Below, piece by piece: positions 63,101 to 64,000 of a DNA stretch of 64,000 nucleotides. The position numbers and the translations under genes are program-made. Within the stretch, counting starts at the first letter, position 1. Every line of letters begins with the position of its first letter. The notes below the pieces were generated by a model that did not search any database, was not told the DNA's origin, and saw only the letters and a program-made list of their open reading frames with translations. Source of the stretch: Cercis canadensis. Lineage: Eukaryota > Streptophyta > Magnoliopsida > Fabales > Fabaceae. The stretch covers positions 1-64,000 of the forward strand of contig QAOA01004577.1 of the NCBI GenBank assembly GCA_003255065.1. Direction: 5' to 3'.

Positions 63101-63179
63101 TTTTAAAGGGCTTTGAAGAAAATGAAGAAGAACAAGGACTGGAAGCAAATAGAGACTGATTAGAAAGCAAGGCAGCCAT
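60170..63179 (-). CDS. GrpE co-chaperone, plastid type
   Basis: Three minus-strand exons join in frame: 63179-62928, 61928-61416, 60379-60170, giving 324 residues. GrpE is the nucleotide-exchange factor that releases ADP from DnaK-type Hsp70. The first about 60 residues (MAALLSNQSLFASSPCSSSF, onward) are Ser-rich and basic like a chloroplast transit peptide. A long coiled coil follows in exon 2 (SALSEEKLASKEKCIRLQAD), then the family hallmark FENFRKRIEKER, and the beta domain with GKPFDPS joined to VHEAIAREES and RGFLLRDQLLRPALVKVS. Exon 1 joins exon 2 in phase, although a short exon between them cannot be excluded. The large first intron contains an allelic-type duplication at N62100. From memory, the Arabidopsis neighbour of SHM7, At1g36390, is a GrpE gene (CGE2). 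Confidence 0.92.
61892..62300. repeat. About 200-bp tandem duplication around N62100
   Basis: Positions 61892-62099 and 62101-62300 are direct copies meeting at the single N. They differ by an 8-bp length change (an extra GAGAGACA-like unit in copy 1) and at least one substitution. Copy 1 includes the first bases of GrpE exon 2, so the second copy holds a spurious partial exon start inside intron 1. Confidence 0.85.
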
Positions 63180-64000
63180 TCAGATTTTTTTTTTGTTTGG
63201 TTTAGTTAGTTGTATGAAAGAAAAAAAACACCTCCAAGCAAAAGGGAAATGAAAAGACAAGTTGGGAAAAGGCAGGAATGTGGATTTGCCTTGTATTCTG
63301 TCTCTTTATTTGATTCTCATTTCTAAGACATTGCCACAACAAAGAGGATATTTCTAAATTAAGATGAGCTTTAACAGAGTTTTGAGGGGAAAGACTAGTT
63401 TGGGAGAGAAGTAGAAGGGGACGATGTAATAGCAGAACAAACTCCTGTAATTGGACTTGGCTATTTTATATGTCTGCGGGATCGGGGGCATCCTGGACAA
63501 ACACAATAATATGCTAACATAAACGTTTTTTCTGTACAAGGGGATAGCCCATTCCTATGTTGGGTAACTTTGAATGAATTTATTTATTTTTTTTCTATTT
63601 TTTTTACAATATGACCAAAATAAATGTAGAAACTAGAAACCTTACCTTGGCCCAAAAGAAAATGTAGAAACCTTACACTACAATCTCAAGCTGCATTAAT
63701 TTTATTTCTTTATAAAAAAAATATATATTTTAAAATCACTTAAATTAATGTTAAAATTTGCAAATTACCTTTCAATGATGATTATTGAGAATTTGTGGTT
63801 ACATGCAAAATTCCTGCATTTAGTGTTTAGGTGTTGGTTCTTGGTACTACTCGTCAACAAGATGTCTGATGAAACGAGAAAGTGAAGGAATTCCCCTCCA
63901 TTTTGCTTAATAATATCAAGAAAAGTTCCTGGTTCAGCAACCCGCCTTATTTCAGGGGAAAGACAAAAAGAATTCGGGTGCCCTAGCAAAATTCCCTGTT
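63180..64000. other. GrpE upstream region, no gene called
   Basis: The GrpE promoter and 5' UTR lie here. A minus-strand frame open from the window edge to 63765 (with LGHPNSFCLSPEIRR and EPGTFLDIIKQNGGEF) has no recognised family; it could be the end of a gene beyond the window or chance. Confidence 0.4.

Noticed and set aside
1-64000. CRISPR arrays, bacterial operons, rRNA genes or viral capsid elements
   Set aside because: None seen. The window is plant nuclear DNA; the only virus-like items are the LTR elements listed.

Overview
The window is nuclear DNA of a flowering plant, most likely a eudicot. It is AT-rich, with intron-containing genes, a plant TGA bZIP factor, plastid co-chaperones, a nuclear tRNA-Trp and LTR retrotransposons of plant lineages. 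The species cannot be named. Single Ns or N runs mark seven assembly joins. Four of them are flanked by near-identical tandem copies, which suggests unmerged alleles of a heterozygous genome.

Layout: 1-3370, 3' part of a Ty1/copia fossil. 7950-11621 (+), TGA3/TGA7-like bZIP factor. 12685-15386 (+), J-domain protein with a probable plastid signal. 15872-18593 (-), phosphopantothenate-cysteine ligase with a GC-AG intron. 21868-21939 (-), tRNA-Trp(CCA). 22281-25431 (+), rhomboid-like membrane protein lacking the catalytic His. 25.4-33.5 kb, a gene-poor stretch. 33520-34619 (+), BYPASS1-like protein. 36285-40579 (-), serine hydroxymethyltransferase of the SHM6/SHM7 type. 41.1-44.1 kb, a cluster of small DNA elements carrying pieces of two host genes (allene oxide cyclase and a cationic amino acid transporter). 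45172-45643 (+), a 98-residue membrane protein. 46056-48918, a short LTR element with gag and protease only. 51434-58960 (+), a decayed PPR gene split by a 5.4-kb Reina-like chromovirus. 60170-63179 (-), plastid-type GrpE.

The genes do not form one pathway. They are ordinary housekeeping and regulatory genes whose order looks conserved: from memory, several Arabidopsis homologues sit close together (TGA7, a J-domain gene and a rhomboid near At1g77860-77930; SHM6, a BYPASS1-like gene and TGA3 near At1g22020-22070; SHM7 and GrpE near At1g36370-36390). Nothing resembles a new defence or mobile system. The most notable items are the two transduplicated gene fragments, the His-less rhomboid, the gag-only LTR element, the retroelement insertion in the PPR gene, and the allelic duplications at assembly joins.
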